This document shows positions 22,867-29,905 of a stretch of 31,309 bases of DNA, one piece after another (position 1 is the first letter of the stretch; every line of letters begins with the position of its first letter). Origin of the DNA: a virus. The stretch spans positions 1-31,309 of the IMG/VR virus record IMGVR_UViG_3300009506_000702; one strand, written 5' to 3'. The translations under genes were made by a program, and so were the position numbers. The notes under the pieces are model-generated. The model was given only the letters and a program-made list of their open reading frames with translations, was not told where the DNA came from and did not search any database.

Positions 22867-23243
22867 TGATGATCATTGCTCTGACACGTGCGGTGGTGAG
22901 CACAGAGGTTTTGGATTTGGCCCGGTATCGAATGGCCCAAATCCTACAAGCCTCTCCTCGAGCTATCAGCGCTCAATGGGTGTTGGGAGAGCATGGTCCG
23001 GAGCCGCGTTTCCAGGTGGACACGGGACTCTGTGCTTTTGATCTCAACGAGGTGCAGGCTCTCTACAAAGAAACATGGGGCACGGAGTTTCCCGAGGATT
23101 TGAAAACTCGGGAGGACGTGGTGGTGGAAATCACCAAAACCGTGTGGTCCCGGTATCGGGAAGTTATGGCGGACCGATTGCTCGGGCTGAAATCAAGGTG
23201 GCATGGCTTCAAAAAAGAAAAAGACGGCCAAGAGGGCGGCTGA
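22866..23243 (+). CDS. Hypothetical protein, 125 aa
   Basis: The start ATG shares one base with the previous stop (TAATG) and follows GCGAGG. The protein is soluble, with segments EVLDLARYRMAQILQASPRA and EDVVVEITKTVWSRYREVM suggesting a helical fold, and a basic, Lys-rich end. It overlaps the next gene by 41 bases. Not recognised. Confidence 0.6.
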   Translation: MMIIALTRAVVSTEVLDLARYRMAQILQASPRAISAQWVLGEHGPEPRFQVDTGLCAFDLNEVQALYKETWGTEFPEDLKTREDVVVEITKTVWSRYREVMADRLLGLKSRWHGFKKEKDGQEGG

Positions 23244-23958
23244 AAAAGAGCCGGTCACCAAGCCGGTCAAGAAAAAGCCTCCCAAGAAAAAGCGGCCACC
23301 ATCAACGCCGGCTCCCAAATCTCCGGGCGTGTCCGAGGAGATGACTCGTGAGGAGTTGAGGCGTTGCGCCGGCCAAGATTACGTTTACAGCCCACAGCAT
23401 TTGAGCATTGTCCGATTGTCTGAGCACCCATTCTACGCCGGACGTGTGCCGGTACGCACGTTGGAGTATTGGGCCGTCCAAGACCGATGGGCCGAGCGTA
23501 GAAAAAAGTGGTTTGAGGAAATTCAGAAGCGAGCCGAGTCCGAGCTTGGCAACCGTCTCACTCAGGCACGCATTGCAGAGTTGGAGGCGGTGGATCGTCT
23601 CATACAGGCGATTGACGCTGAGATGTTCAAGGTGGTCAAGGGCGCTCTCAAATTCAAAAAGGCGCCCAAGAGCATGGAGTCCCTTATCGACAAGCGTATC
23701 AAAGCGGCTCAGTGGCGAGACCAATTGTGTGCGGCTGTTGGAAACCAATTGCCAACGCAAATTGCCACGTCCATCTCCGAGCCGGCTTCCACGTCTAGGC
23801 TACATCCGGCCGTCAAACCGATCATGACCGAGGAGGAGATTTTTCAGGCGGCCAATACCGTTGTCCGCATGCGTATGGACTCGCAACCAAAGGGACCGGA
23901 TGACGAGGATGAGAGGCAACCCTCTCTGAAAGTGCTAGATGGGAAAAAGGAAATCTAA
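23203..23958 (+). CDS. Possible terminase small subunit-like or HTH protein
   Basis: 251 residues. The first ~40 are K/P-rich (KKKPPKKKRPP). Residues ~45-120 hold YVYSPQHLSIVRLSEHPFYA, TLEYWAVQDRWAERRKKW and a long charged helix. The order HTH-like segment, W..RR, then coiled coil is what phage small terminases and related HTH packaging proteins show. No large terminase is visible in this window, so the call is tentative. The C-terminal ~50 residues are acidic and disordered. SD is AAGGTGG. Confidence 0.45.
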   Translation: MASKKKKTAKRAAEKEPVTKPVKKKPPKKKRPPSTPAPKSPGVSEEMTREELRRCAGQDYVYSPQHLSIVRLSEHPFYAGRVPVRTLEYWAVQDRWAERRKKWFEEIQKRAESELGNRLTQARIAELEAVDRLIQAIDAEMFKVVKGALKFKKAPKSMESLIDKRIKAAQWRDQLCAAVGNQLPTQIATSISEPASTSRLHPAVKPIMTEEEIFQAANTVVRMRMDSQPKGPDDEDERQPSLKVLDGKKEI

Positions 23959-24580
23959 GAAACCGGAGCCGTGGTCTGACACGTCGGTCCGCGTGCTTTT
24001 CGATGGGATAGGGATTGCCGGTGTCCGGTGGTTCAAGACCCGGTGCTCACGATCATATTGGGCCGTCTACGCAAAGGCGTCTCGGCTCTACGGAAAGGGA
24101 GGACTCACTCGAGGCTCCTACACTCTTTGGGAGATTGCACAACGGACGGGCTACAACAGAGAGCAAATCAAGAGAGCGCAATCGGCGCTCAACCAAAAGT
24201 GGAAACGGCTCGGTCCGATTGGTGCCCATCTCATTACTGAGGAGCAAGTGGAGGACATTCTCGAGTGGCTGAAACATGATTTTTGGTCCAAGGCAAAAAA
24301 GTTGTACGGATGTCAGTGGTGCGCCACGACAACCCGGCCGCACGTTGGTCGGGGATTGTGCTCGAGGTGCTATCGTCGCCACATCTATTTGTGTGAGCAA
24401 TTGGGGCTCCCGGTCTCAGGGCTCAAGCAAATGAGCATCCTACGAAAAGCCCAACGCCAGGACTGTGCCAATTTGGAGGCTCATGGTAGATTTATCCATG
24501 AGGCCATGGCTCGGCTGCAAACCGGTCTTGCCCTGGACGAGAGCCAGCTTGAGCGGTTGATTGTGGTAGCTGAGAGATGA
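23939..24580 (+). CDS. DNA-binding protein with HTH and zinc ribbon
   Basis: 213 residues, overlapping the previous gene by 20 bases. TLWEIAQRTGYNREQIKRAQ is a good helix-turn-helix. It is followed near residues 125-150 by a zinc ribbon of CxxC pairs (CQWC and CSRC, with GRGLCSRCYRRH). The first eight residues are basic. The C-terminal helical region (LDESQLERLIVVAER) is of unknown role. Likely a phage transcription or replication regulator. Confidence 0.65.
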   Translation: MGKRKSKKPEPWSDTSVRVLFDGIGIAGVRWFKTRCSRSYWAVYAKASRLYGKGGLTRGSYTLWEIAQRTGYNREQIKRAQSALNQKWKRLGPIGAHLITEEQVEDILEWLKHDFWSKAKKLYGCQWCATTTRPHVGRGLCSRCYRRHIYLCEQLGLPVSGLKQMSILRKAQRQDCANLEAHGRFIHEAMARLQTGLALDESQLERLIVVAER

Positions 24581-24792
24581 CCATGAGGTTGGAGTTGACA
24601 ACGAATGAGGCGAGTTTGGCGATACTCGCCATAGGACAAGGGTTGAGCACGGGACAGTTTTCGGATGAGGACCGGAGCGTGCTGCGAGCCCTACTCCAAC
24701 GATTGGGCAACGGAGCGAGACAGGATGCCGGAGAAAATGCAGCGGTTGACCACACACGATCTGATTCGACTGGCCGAGATGTTGGCCAGTGA
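24577..24792 (+). CDS. Small hypothetical protein, 71 aa
   Basis: Starts at the ATGA overlapping the previous stop. Residues 1-45 (LELTTNEASLAILAIGQGL, then helical DEDRSVLRALLQRL) look like a folded helical pair. The last ~22 residues lie over the next gene and are polar. Unknown function. Confidence 0.5.
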   Translation: MTMRLELTTNEASLAILAIGQGLSTGQFSDEDRSVLRALLQRLGNGARQDAGENAAVDHTRSDSTGRDVGQ

Positions 24793-24973
24793 CTTGATCG
24801 ACGTTGGCCGAAACAACCGGATTGCGCCTCGGGACCTGTTGATGGCCATTGCCATGGCGTCTCGTTCCCTCCAATTGGCTTTGTGCGCGTCGGACTATGA
24901 TGCCATCCGTCAAATTCTCCAAGAGGCGGACGCAACATACGAGGCGGCAACAACCGATTTGGAGGGGAATTGA
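24725..24973 (+). CDS. Small helical protein, 82 aa
   Basis: ATG after GAGACAGG; a second ATG at 24737 has a GGAG three bases away and is an alternative. The protein is almost wholly helical (HDLIRLAEMLASDLIDVG, RDLLMAIAMASRSLQLAL). It ends four bases before the clamp-like gene. Its position immediately before a sliding clamp makes a clamp or replication accessory possible, but no motif shows it. Confidence 0.55.
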   Translation: MPEKMQRLTTHDLIRLAEMLASDLIDVGRNNRIAPRDLLMAIAMASRSLQLALCASDYDAIRQILQEADATYEAATTDLEGN

Positions 24974-24976
24974 TCC

Positions 24977-25999
24977 ATGGAATTGCACAAAGCGATTGAG
25001 CGCGTGGCCAAGTTGGCTGCGAAGGGCAAAGGCTCACCCATTCTCTACCAAACCGTGCGGCTGATACCGGCCGAGGTGAATCTCCCGGACAGGGTTTTCG
25101 CCACGGACGGGCTCGTGTGCTCCACGGTTCCCGTTGACCAACCCCTCCCCGATGCGCTCCTACCGGTGGACGCCATGCGCAAAGTGTCCAAGCATGAGAT
25201 TCAATCGGTGGACGTGCATGAGGGAGAGGTGCTTTTCAAGCTCGTGGCCGGTGGCAAATACCGGGTGAAGGAATTGGACCAACGTGGCTATCCGTTTCCC
25301 CCATCCGTTCCCAACGGCATGGTGGAGTTGGATTATTGGAAGCATATCAAGAGGGCTTTCCATGCCGCGGCCGATGACAAAGGCAAGAGCGGGTTTCGAG
25401 CGGTGATGTTTGGACCCAAGTGGGTGGGTGCCACGGACACGGTGAGGGTGGCCGTGGTGGATGCCCCCGGTTGGGGTGAGCAACGGTTGGTCCCGTCCGG
25501 TCTGTTCAAAAGCTGGCCGGCTGGAAAAGTGGAGGCAGCGCTCACCCACACCCATGCGTTTTTCAGAATCGGCGCCGAGGAAATCAGGGCGGCTCCCGTC
25601 CAAGGCGGCTCCGGATTCCCGGACCTCAAAAAGCACGTGGGGGACACATTCGAGGGTGAGGCCATGGCTGTACCGACCAAGGCGTTTCTCGAGTGTGTGA
25701 AGCGGGCGACCGCGGTGAGCCCAACCAATACGGTGGTGCTCCAAATGAAGGCCCCCGAGCTACATCTCAAATCGTGGTCCATGGCCGATGGTGGGAAAGG
25801 CTACTCGGCCGTGCTCGTTGGACCCCGTACCAGGCGAGACGAAAACGCGGTGACCGTGGTGGTCAACGGCAAGATGCTCACTCAAGCGTTGTCCGCGGTG
25901 GATACCCCCAAGGTCCGATTGTGCTACGCTGCCCCCCACAAACCGATCCGGCTCGAGTCCGGACCGTTGGTGGCATTGATTCACCCATGGAGGGTGTGA
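24977..25999 (+). CDS. Divergent beta sliding clamp-like protein
   Basis: 340 residues, GGAGG 13 bases upstream. The sequence reads as repeated beta-rich domains. The C-terminal one, VTVVVNGKMLTQALSAVDTP, then KVRLCYAAPHKPIRLESGP and LVALIHPWRV, parallels domain III of DnaN (F...yl.d.l..l....v.l......spv.i......yvlMPmRL). Size (DnaN ~366) and position between replication genes fit. It would tether the polymerase. Family A polymerases paired with a clamp are uncommon, and the identity of domains I and II is not secure. Confidence 0.6.
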   Translation: MELHKAIERVAKLAAKGKGSPILYQTVRLIPAEVNLPDRVFATDGLVCSTVPVDQPLPDALLPVDAMRKVSKHEIQSVDVHEGEVLFKLVAGGKYRVKELDQRGYPFPPSVPNGMVELDYWKHIKRAFHAAADDKGKSGFRAVMFGPKWVGATDTVRVAVVDAPGWGEQRLVPSGLFKSWPAGKVEAALTHTHAFFRIGAEEIRAAPVQGGSGFPDLKKHVGDTFEGEAMAVPTKAFLECVKRATAVSPTNTVVLQMKAPELHLKSWSMADGGKGYSAVLVGPRTRRDENAVTVVVNGKMLTQALSAVDTPKVRLCYAAPHKPIRLESGPLVALIHPWRV

Positions 26000-27183
26000 T
26001 GGGAAGCAAAGCGCAAGCCGTTGAGTTTTTTCGACAGTTGGACATCTTTTCGGACCGATTCGTCAAAGCCGAGCTTGGGTTGAACACGGCAACGAGCCCG
26101 TGGGGCTCGAGCTTGGAGGCAGATGAGCCCAAGGGAGCGGTGCTCCACTACACGGCGGACGATGACCTTTTGAGAGTGCTCCGGTGGTTTTTGGACCCCA
26201 AGTGGCAATCCAAGTGCTCGAGCCATGCCGTGGTTGCTGACCGCAAGCTCGGGACCACCCAAGAGATGGCCAAAGACCTCCCCCTCGTGGCCGAGCTACC
26301 GGTGACGGTGGTGCAATGCCGGCTCCCTAGCCAAGAGGCGTGGCATGCAACATGGTGCAATGCGTCAACCTACGGCATTGAGAATGTGAACGTGGGAGAG
26401 GTGAGAAAGGCCCCGGATGGGTCAGATGGATGGGTCTGTTGGCGTCCAAGGGATAAATCGAGCCCGGAGTGGACCCTCCCATGGAAAAGCCCGTACAAGA
26501 CCCCTGTGGGGCTCTACGGGAGATTTTGGGAGCCGTACACGTCCGAGCAAATTGAGGCCAATGTGGCGCTCCTACGGTACGTGAGGGACTATTTTGGAGA
26601 GGGGAGGCTCCAAAGACCGTGGATCGTTGGCCATGAGGCCGTCCAAGGGGTGGATACTCGAGGCCGGGGAGGTAGTGGGCCACCCATGAGGACGGACAAG
26701 CGGGACCCCGGACCCACGTTTCCAATCCATGGGATTCGATACGCGGTGTTTGACGGGTGGACTCCGGTGGGGCGTTACGATTGGTTCAACACCTACCGAG
26801 GAGACCCGAGGTGGGGCCAATCTGACCGGGATACCATGGTGGTCCGGGTGGTCCGAGCGATGGCCGGGCGGCCGGAGACGCCGGGAGCGGCGGACCCGAG
26901 CCCTGAGACCGCGTGGGCTCGGTTCAAGTCGGGATTTCAGGCCACGTTGACGAATGGAGAGACCCCGTTTGGAGTGTGGGGCAAGCTGGCTCTGTGGTTG
27001 CTTGGATTCCACGTCTCGAGCTTGAAAGAGGGAGAGCTACGGGACCCGGATTTGGACAGCGAGGACTGTCAATCCGTGTGGATTTTCCAGAGATTGGCGG
27101 GCATCACAACGGACGGAAAACCTGGAAAAGTGACCCGTGAAAATATCTGGAAAAGGCTACAAGACCGCGGATTCATTGCCTAA
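25999..27183 (+). CDS. N-acetylmuramoyl-L-alanine amidase endolysin
   Basis: 394 residues from the ATG in TGATG with the clamp stop. Amidase_2 features: AVLHYTA (H50), SSHAVVADRKLG, AWHATW (H116), YGIENVNVG (E128), GHEAVQGVD (H212) and KRDPGPTFPI (D236). H50, H212 and D236 are the likely zinc ligands. The C-terminal ~40 residues (VWIFQRLAGITTDGKPGKVT) resemble a PG_binding_1 domain. It cleaves the peptidoglycan amide bond at lysis. It has no signal peptide, so it needs a holin, but lies ~22 kb from the holin-like gene. There is a ~35-residue insertion between the H116 region and H212. Confidence 0.85.
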   Translation: MGSKAQAVEFFRQLDIFSDRFVKAELGLNTATSPWGSSLEADEPKGAVLHYTADDDLLRVLRWFLDPKWQSKCSSHAVVADRKLGTTQEMAKDLPLVAELPVTVVQCRLPSQEAWHATWCNASTYGIENVNVGEVRKAPDGSDGWVCWRPRDKSSPEWTLPWKSPYKTPVGLYGRFWEPYTSEQIEANVALLRYVRDYFGEGRLQRPWIVGHEAVQGVDTRGRGGSGPPMRTDKRDPGPTFPIHGIRYAVFDGWTPVGRYDWFNTYRGDPRWGQSDRDTMVVRVVRAMAGRPETPGAADPSPETAWARFKSGFQATLTNGETPFGVWGKLALWLLGFHVSSLKEGELRDPDLDSEDCQSVWIFQRLAGITTDGKPGKVTRENIWKRLQDRGFIA

Positions 27184-27205
27184 TAAAAAGTACAGAAAAA
27201 AGGTG

Positions 27206-27240
27206 TTGACTCCCCTTGAAAACGGGTGTACCGTTTCAAG
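27206..27240 (+). promoter_or_regulatory. Sigma70-like promoter with overlapping inverted repeat (operator)
   Basis: TTGACT (27206-27211), 17 bases, TACCGT (27229-27234), behind an A-rich stretch. An inverted repeat, CTTGAAAACGG (27215-27225) and CCGTTTCAAG (27231-27240) with one bulged A, covers the spacer and -10. This is a typical repressor-operator position. It lies 17 bases before the start codon of the DpdA-like gene. Confidence 0.5.
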
Positions 27241-27256
27241 TGAAGGGAGAAACACC

Positions 27257-28492
27257 ATGGCAAGCACGGCGGCTCTAAAATCTGTACCGACTCAGTTGAC
27301 CCTGATTCACGAGTGCAACCCCGAGGCCGTCTACTTTTGGTCCGGCTCCAACCATGCGGGCGACATTGCCGGGTTGGCGGACAACGGCCGGCACGTGGGC
27401 GTGGCCATCCATCTCTTGGACAAAAAGGGTCATGCGCTCAACGAGCTTTGCTCTCTCCCCACCGATGTCCAAGTCCGCGTGACTGCCAACGTGGCTCGCA
27501 ATTCGAGCGGCAAGCCCATCGTCATGTTGTGCCGGGACCGGGCGCTCCTCCCCGATGGTGACACCGAGGTTGAGGTGGCCGGCTCCAAGTTTGTGGTGGG
27601 TTTCCGGAAAATCGCGGCCAACGTTGCTCGAGCGGCCAAGGGTGGCGCCAACAAGATGGCCGAAATCCTCCAAGACATCTTTGGCCCCGAGGCGGGCAAA
27701 GCGGGCGCCGGTCACAAGGTTGTGATCGAGCTTACCCGGACCGGTTGGAAGCTGAGCCCCGAGGAGCTTGCCTCTCTCAAGCGCTCGGGCTCCCAGGTAT
27801 TCGTTGACTCGGGCGCGTTCTCCGAGGTGAAGCTCAACGATTCATTCGAGTGGGAAGTGACCAAGCCCATCACGGACGCCGATTGGGACGAGCGGTTGGG
27901 CGAGATGACCAAGATTGCCAAGGCGCTCGGTCCCAAGGCGTACCTCGTGGCCCCGGACATGGTGGGTCACCAAGGTCCCACGCTCGAGCGGTTGGCCAAG
28001 TACGCCGGGGTGGTCCGGGAATGGCGGCGGCTCGGTGCCAACGTGATCGTGGTGCTCCAAAAGGGCCGGCTCTCTCAAATCGAGATGGACGCCGAGTGCT
28101 CGAGCATCCTTGGTTTCGATGACTACGTGAGAGGCATCCCCTCGAAAAAGGCAGCGGCCACCACCGAGGAGATTGCTCAGTTGACGGCGGCGCTTCCCGA
28201 GGGCACGAGAGTCCATCTCCTCGGTCTCGGACCGGAGAGCCCCCGCTACAACGAGGTGATCCAAGCCATTGCCCCGAGCATCCGGGTTTTCTGTGACTCG
28301 GTTGGAATCAAGCGGCTCATTGGCAAGGCCAACGGTCCCAAGGGCGGACCCCGGATTCTCACCAAGCTCCGGTACGAAATCCTCGAGGATTGGGGATGGG
28401 ACCCCGAGACCAAGTGCGATTTCGTGGGTGCCTTCCAGACCAAGAGGGAGATGTTGAACCGTTATTTTCGACTGAGCCCGGAATGTGCATGA
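27257..28492 (+). CDS. DpdA-like (TGT superfamily) DNA guanine transglycosylase
   Basis: 411 residues; GAAGGGAG eight bases upstream fixes the start. The N-terminal ~150 residues are a separate domain. The C-terminal barrel carries VFVDSGAFSEV (D184, matching the DSGG(F/Y)Q general-base loop of tRNA-guanine transglycosylase), VAPDMVGHQGPTLERL, HLLGLGPES (matching the HLLG/YLMGVG strand) and FCDSVGIKRL (D347, the nucleophile position of FDC..PTR). In DpdA proteins this fold exchanges guanine in DNA for a 7-deazaguanine base, protecting phage DNA from restriction. No FolE/QueD/QueE/QueC genes are in the window, so the base would come from elsewhere in the genome or from the host. Confidence 0.65.
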   Translation: MASTAALKSVPTQLTLIHECNPEAVYFWSGSNHAGDIAGLADNGRHVGVAIHLLDKKGHALNELCSLPTDVQVRVTANVARNSSGKPIVMLCRDRALLPDGDTEVEVAGSKFVVGFRKIAANVARAAKGGANKMAEILQDIFGPEAGKAGAGHKVVIELTRTGWKLSPEELASLKRSGSQVFVDSGAFSEVKLNDSFEWEVTKPITDADWDERLGEMTKIAKALGPKAYLVAPDMVGHQGPTLERLAKYAGVVREWRRLGANVIVVLQKGRLSQIEMDAECSSILGFDDYVRGIPSKKAAATTEEIAQLTAALPEGTRVHLLGLGPESPRYNEVIQAIAPSIRVFCDSVGIKRLIGKANGPKGGPRILTKLRYEILEDWGWDPETKCDFVGAFQTKREMLNRYFRLSPECA

Positions 28493-28503
28493 GGAGAGCG
28501 ACG

Positions 28504-28758
28504 ATGGAACAACTACCGTTGAAGTTTGAGCACAAGAGCGTGGTCAATGAGGTGCCCCCGAGGTGCAACCAATGCGGCCGAGACCTAGACCCGAAAAAGG
28601 TGGTGTGGCTCGAGTTGAATTGCCACACCAACGAGATTGCTCCCGCGGGTGAGGCTGCGTGGTCGGACGGACCGGAGAGCCAAGGGTGTTTTGCATTTGG
28701 CCCGGATTGTGCTCCCAAGGTGCTCAAGTCTCAACGGTGCAAGTGGGTGGGGACATGA
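28504..28758 (+). CDS. Small zinc-binding protein, 84 aa
   Basis: Start set by GGAGAGCGA (28493-28501). RCNQCGRDL forms one CxxC and ESQGCFAFGPDCAPKVL gives two more cysteines, a likely zinc site. The layout resembles small uncharacterised phage proteins with a CxxC knuckle. It overlaps the next start by ATGA and may share transcription with the DpdA-like gene. Confidence 0.6.
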   Translation: MEQLPLKFEHKSVVNEVPPRCNQCGRDLDPKKVVWLELNCHTNEIAPAGEAAWSDGPESQGCFAFGPDCAPKVLKSQRCKWVGT

Positions 28759-29099
28759 AAAAGAGAGTCTTGGTTGTGGACGATGATCCGATGGTGCTCA
28801 AGGCTACGAGCCGTCAACTCGAGCACACGGGGTTTGACGTGGTGAGGGCTGAGGGCGTTCTCAACGCCAAGTTGTTGCTCGAGAGTCAAAAATTCGATGC
28901 CATCGTGACAGACCGAGACATGCCCGATGGTGGTGGCGCGGTGGTGTGTGAGGTGGCTGTCACCAAGGAAATTCCGTGTGTGGTCTACACGGGAAATGGG
29001 GAGGGTGTGGCCCACCCATGGGTAGTGATGAAACCAGCTACCGAGGAGATTTTGAGCGCGGCCGTGTGGGGCGTGCTCAAAGACATGGGCAGAATTTGA
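28755..29099 (+). CDS. CheY-like single-domain response regulator receiver
   Basis: 114 residues. MKKRVLVVDDDPMVL gives the acidic pair D10/D11, DAIVTDRDMP the phosphoacceptor D53, VVYTGNG the conserved T79, and VMKPATEE the K93-P94. Every catalytic residue of a receiver is present. The interval T79-K93 is short (14 residues against ~22 in CheY), so helix 4 seems reduced. There is no output domain. A phage-encoded stand-alone receiver could take phosphate from, or sequester, a host histidine kinase. No kinase is in the window. Confidence 0.8.
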   Translation: MKKRVLVVDDDPMVLKATSRQLEHTGFDVVRAEGVLNAKLLLESQKFDAIVTDRDMPDGGGAVVCEVAVTKEIPCVVYTGNGEGVAHPWVVMKPATEEILSAAVWGVLKDMGRI

Positions 29100-29122
29100 A
29101 AATGTGGCAATTGCCACATTTT
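29099..29122. repeat. 24-bp perfect palindrome, copy 2 (terminator hairpin or operator)
   Basis: Half-site AAAATGTGGCAA followed by its exact reverse complement, starting inside the TGA of the receiver gene. It is identical over 22 bp to copy 1 at 4172-4193. As RNA: a 10-bp stem, loop AAUU, U4 end. The ribosome binding motif for the next gene starts five bases later. Confidence 0.88.
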
Positions 29123-29136
29123 GAGAGGAGAGCGAC

Positions 29137-29370
29137 ATGGCGGCTGGATATTTGCCGAGCCCCGGCAAGGTTGTGAGCGGGCAAGAAATCGGTCCGTGTG
29201 TGAGTCCATGCAAGCACACCGATTGTGCTGAGACGAGGAGACAGGCCGAGTCTCATTGCCCCTACTGCAAAAAGGCCATCGGCTACGAGACGGCCCACTA
29301 CACGGTTGGCCGAGACGATGACGGTTTGGTCATTCTGGCTCATGCCGTGTGCCTCGAGAGTCAACCATGA
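29137..29370 (+). CDS. Cysteine-rich small protein, 77 aa
   Basis: GGAGAGCGA (29127-29135) sets the start. GPCVSPCKHTDCAETRRQA followed by HCPYCKKAIGYE supplies five cysteines plus histidines for zinc, then a final CLE. The arrangement GPC...C.H.DC, then C..C...IG, is one I associate with small uncharacterised phage proteins. It overlaps the next gene by ATGA. Confidence 0.65.
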   Translation: MAAGYLPSPGKVVSGQEIGPCVSPCKHTDCAETRRQAESHCPYCKKAIGYETAHYTVGRDDDGLVILAHAVCLESQP

Positions 29371-29558
29371 GCACCGAAACCAAGATGTACCGTGGAGCCG
29401 ATGGCTCGCTCCGGGATTGGAGAGCCCACGTGGCCTATCTCCGGGAGTGTGCCACGCTATGGGCAAGCGGGAAATTCGCGTGGGAGCCGGACACCGAAAA
29501 GGCGTCTCAACTCCGTGCTCGTGCTCGAGAGATTGAGAAGCGGCACAAAGGGAAGTGA
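29367..29558 (+). CDS. Small hypothetical protein, 63 aa
   Basis: Starts at the ATGA overlapping the previous stop. A W/R-rich first half (DGSLRDWRAHVAYLRECATL) is followed by a basic helix (ASQLRARAREIEKRHKGK). Not recognised. It ends 12 bases before promoter-like site 5. Confidence 0.55.
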   Translation: MSTETKMYRGADGSLRDWRAHVAYLRECATLWASGKFAWEPDTEKASQLRARAREIEKRHKGK

Positions 29559-29569
29559 GCGAAAAAGGC

Positions 29570-29599
29570 TTGGCCAGTTTGGGAGCCTGATTCGTTAAA
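29570..29599 (+). promoter_or_regulatory. Bipartite promoter-like motif, site 5
   Basis: TTGGCCA (29570-29576), 16 bases, CGTTAAA (29593-29599), in the 59-base gap before the gene at 29618. The start of transcription would fall inside or just before the ribosome binding site, giving a very short leader. Confidence 0.75.
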
Positions 29600-29617
29600 A
29601 CCAGGGAGGAGAGCGAG

Positions 29618-29905
29618 ATGGGCTTTTCTTGGCCGATAGTTGAGACCTTTGGGGACTACCTCAGATTGATGCGTGACGTGGCTCGGACTGCCATGCGCCA
29701 CGAGTTTGAGGCTGAGGCGTGGGCCACCCAAATCAAAACTCTGAAAACCGAAAACGCGGACCTCAAAGCCCGGCTCGAGAAAGAACGATCCGAGAATGAG
29801 GCGTTGCGTCGGTACACGTCCACGTTGGAGGACCGCGCCTACGCGGCTGAGGATGCCGAGTACATTGAGGACCCCGAGCCTTGCGAGACGTGTGGACGGC
29901 CATGA
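29618..29905 (+). CDS. Coiled-coil protein with C-terminal CxxC
   Basis: 95 residues, GGAGAGCGA (29608-29616) before the ATG. Residues ~30-75 form a coiled coil (IKTLKTENADLKARLEKERS). The end EPCETCGRP has one CxxC, which could bind zinc in a dimer. It opens the unit headed by promoter-like site 5. Unknown function. Confidence 0.6.
   Translation: MGFSWPIVETFGDYLRLMRDVARTAMRHEFEAEAWATQIKTLKTENADLKARLEKERSENEALRRYTSTLEDRAYAAEDAEYIEDPEPCETCGRP

Noticed and set aside
27137-27256. N-terminal extension of the DpdA-like gene
   Set aside because: It would translate through the promoter and inverted repeat; the ATG at 27257 has a strong binding site.
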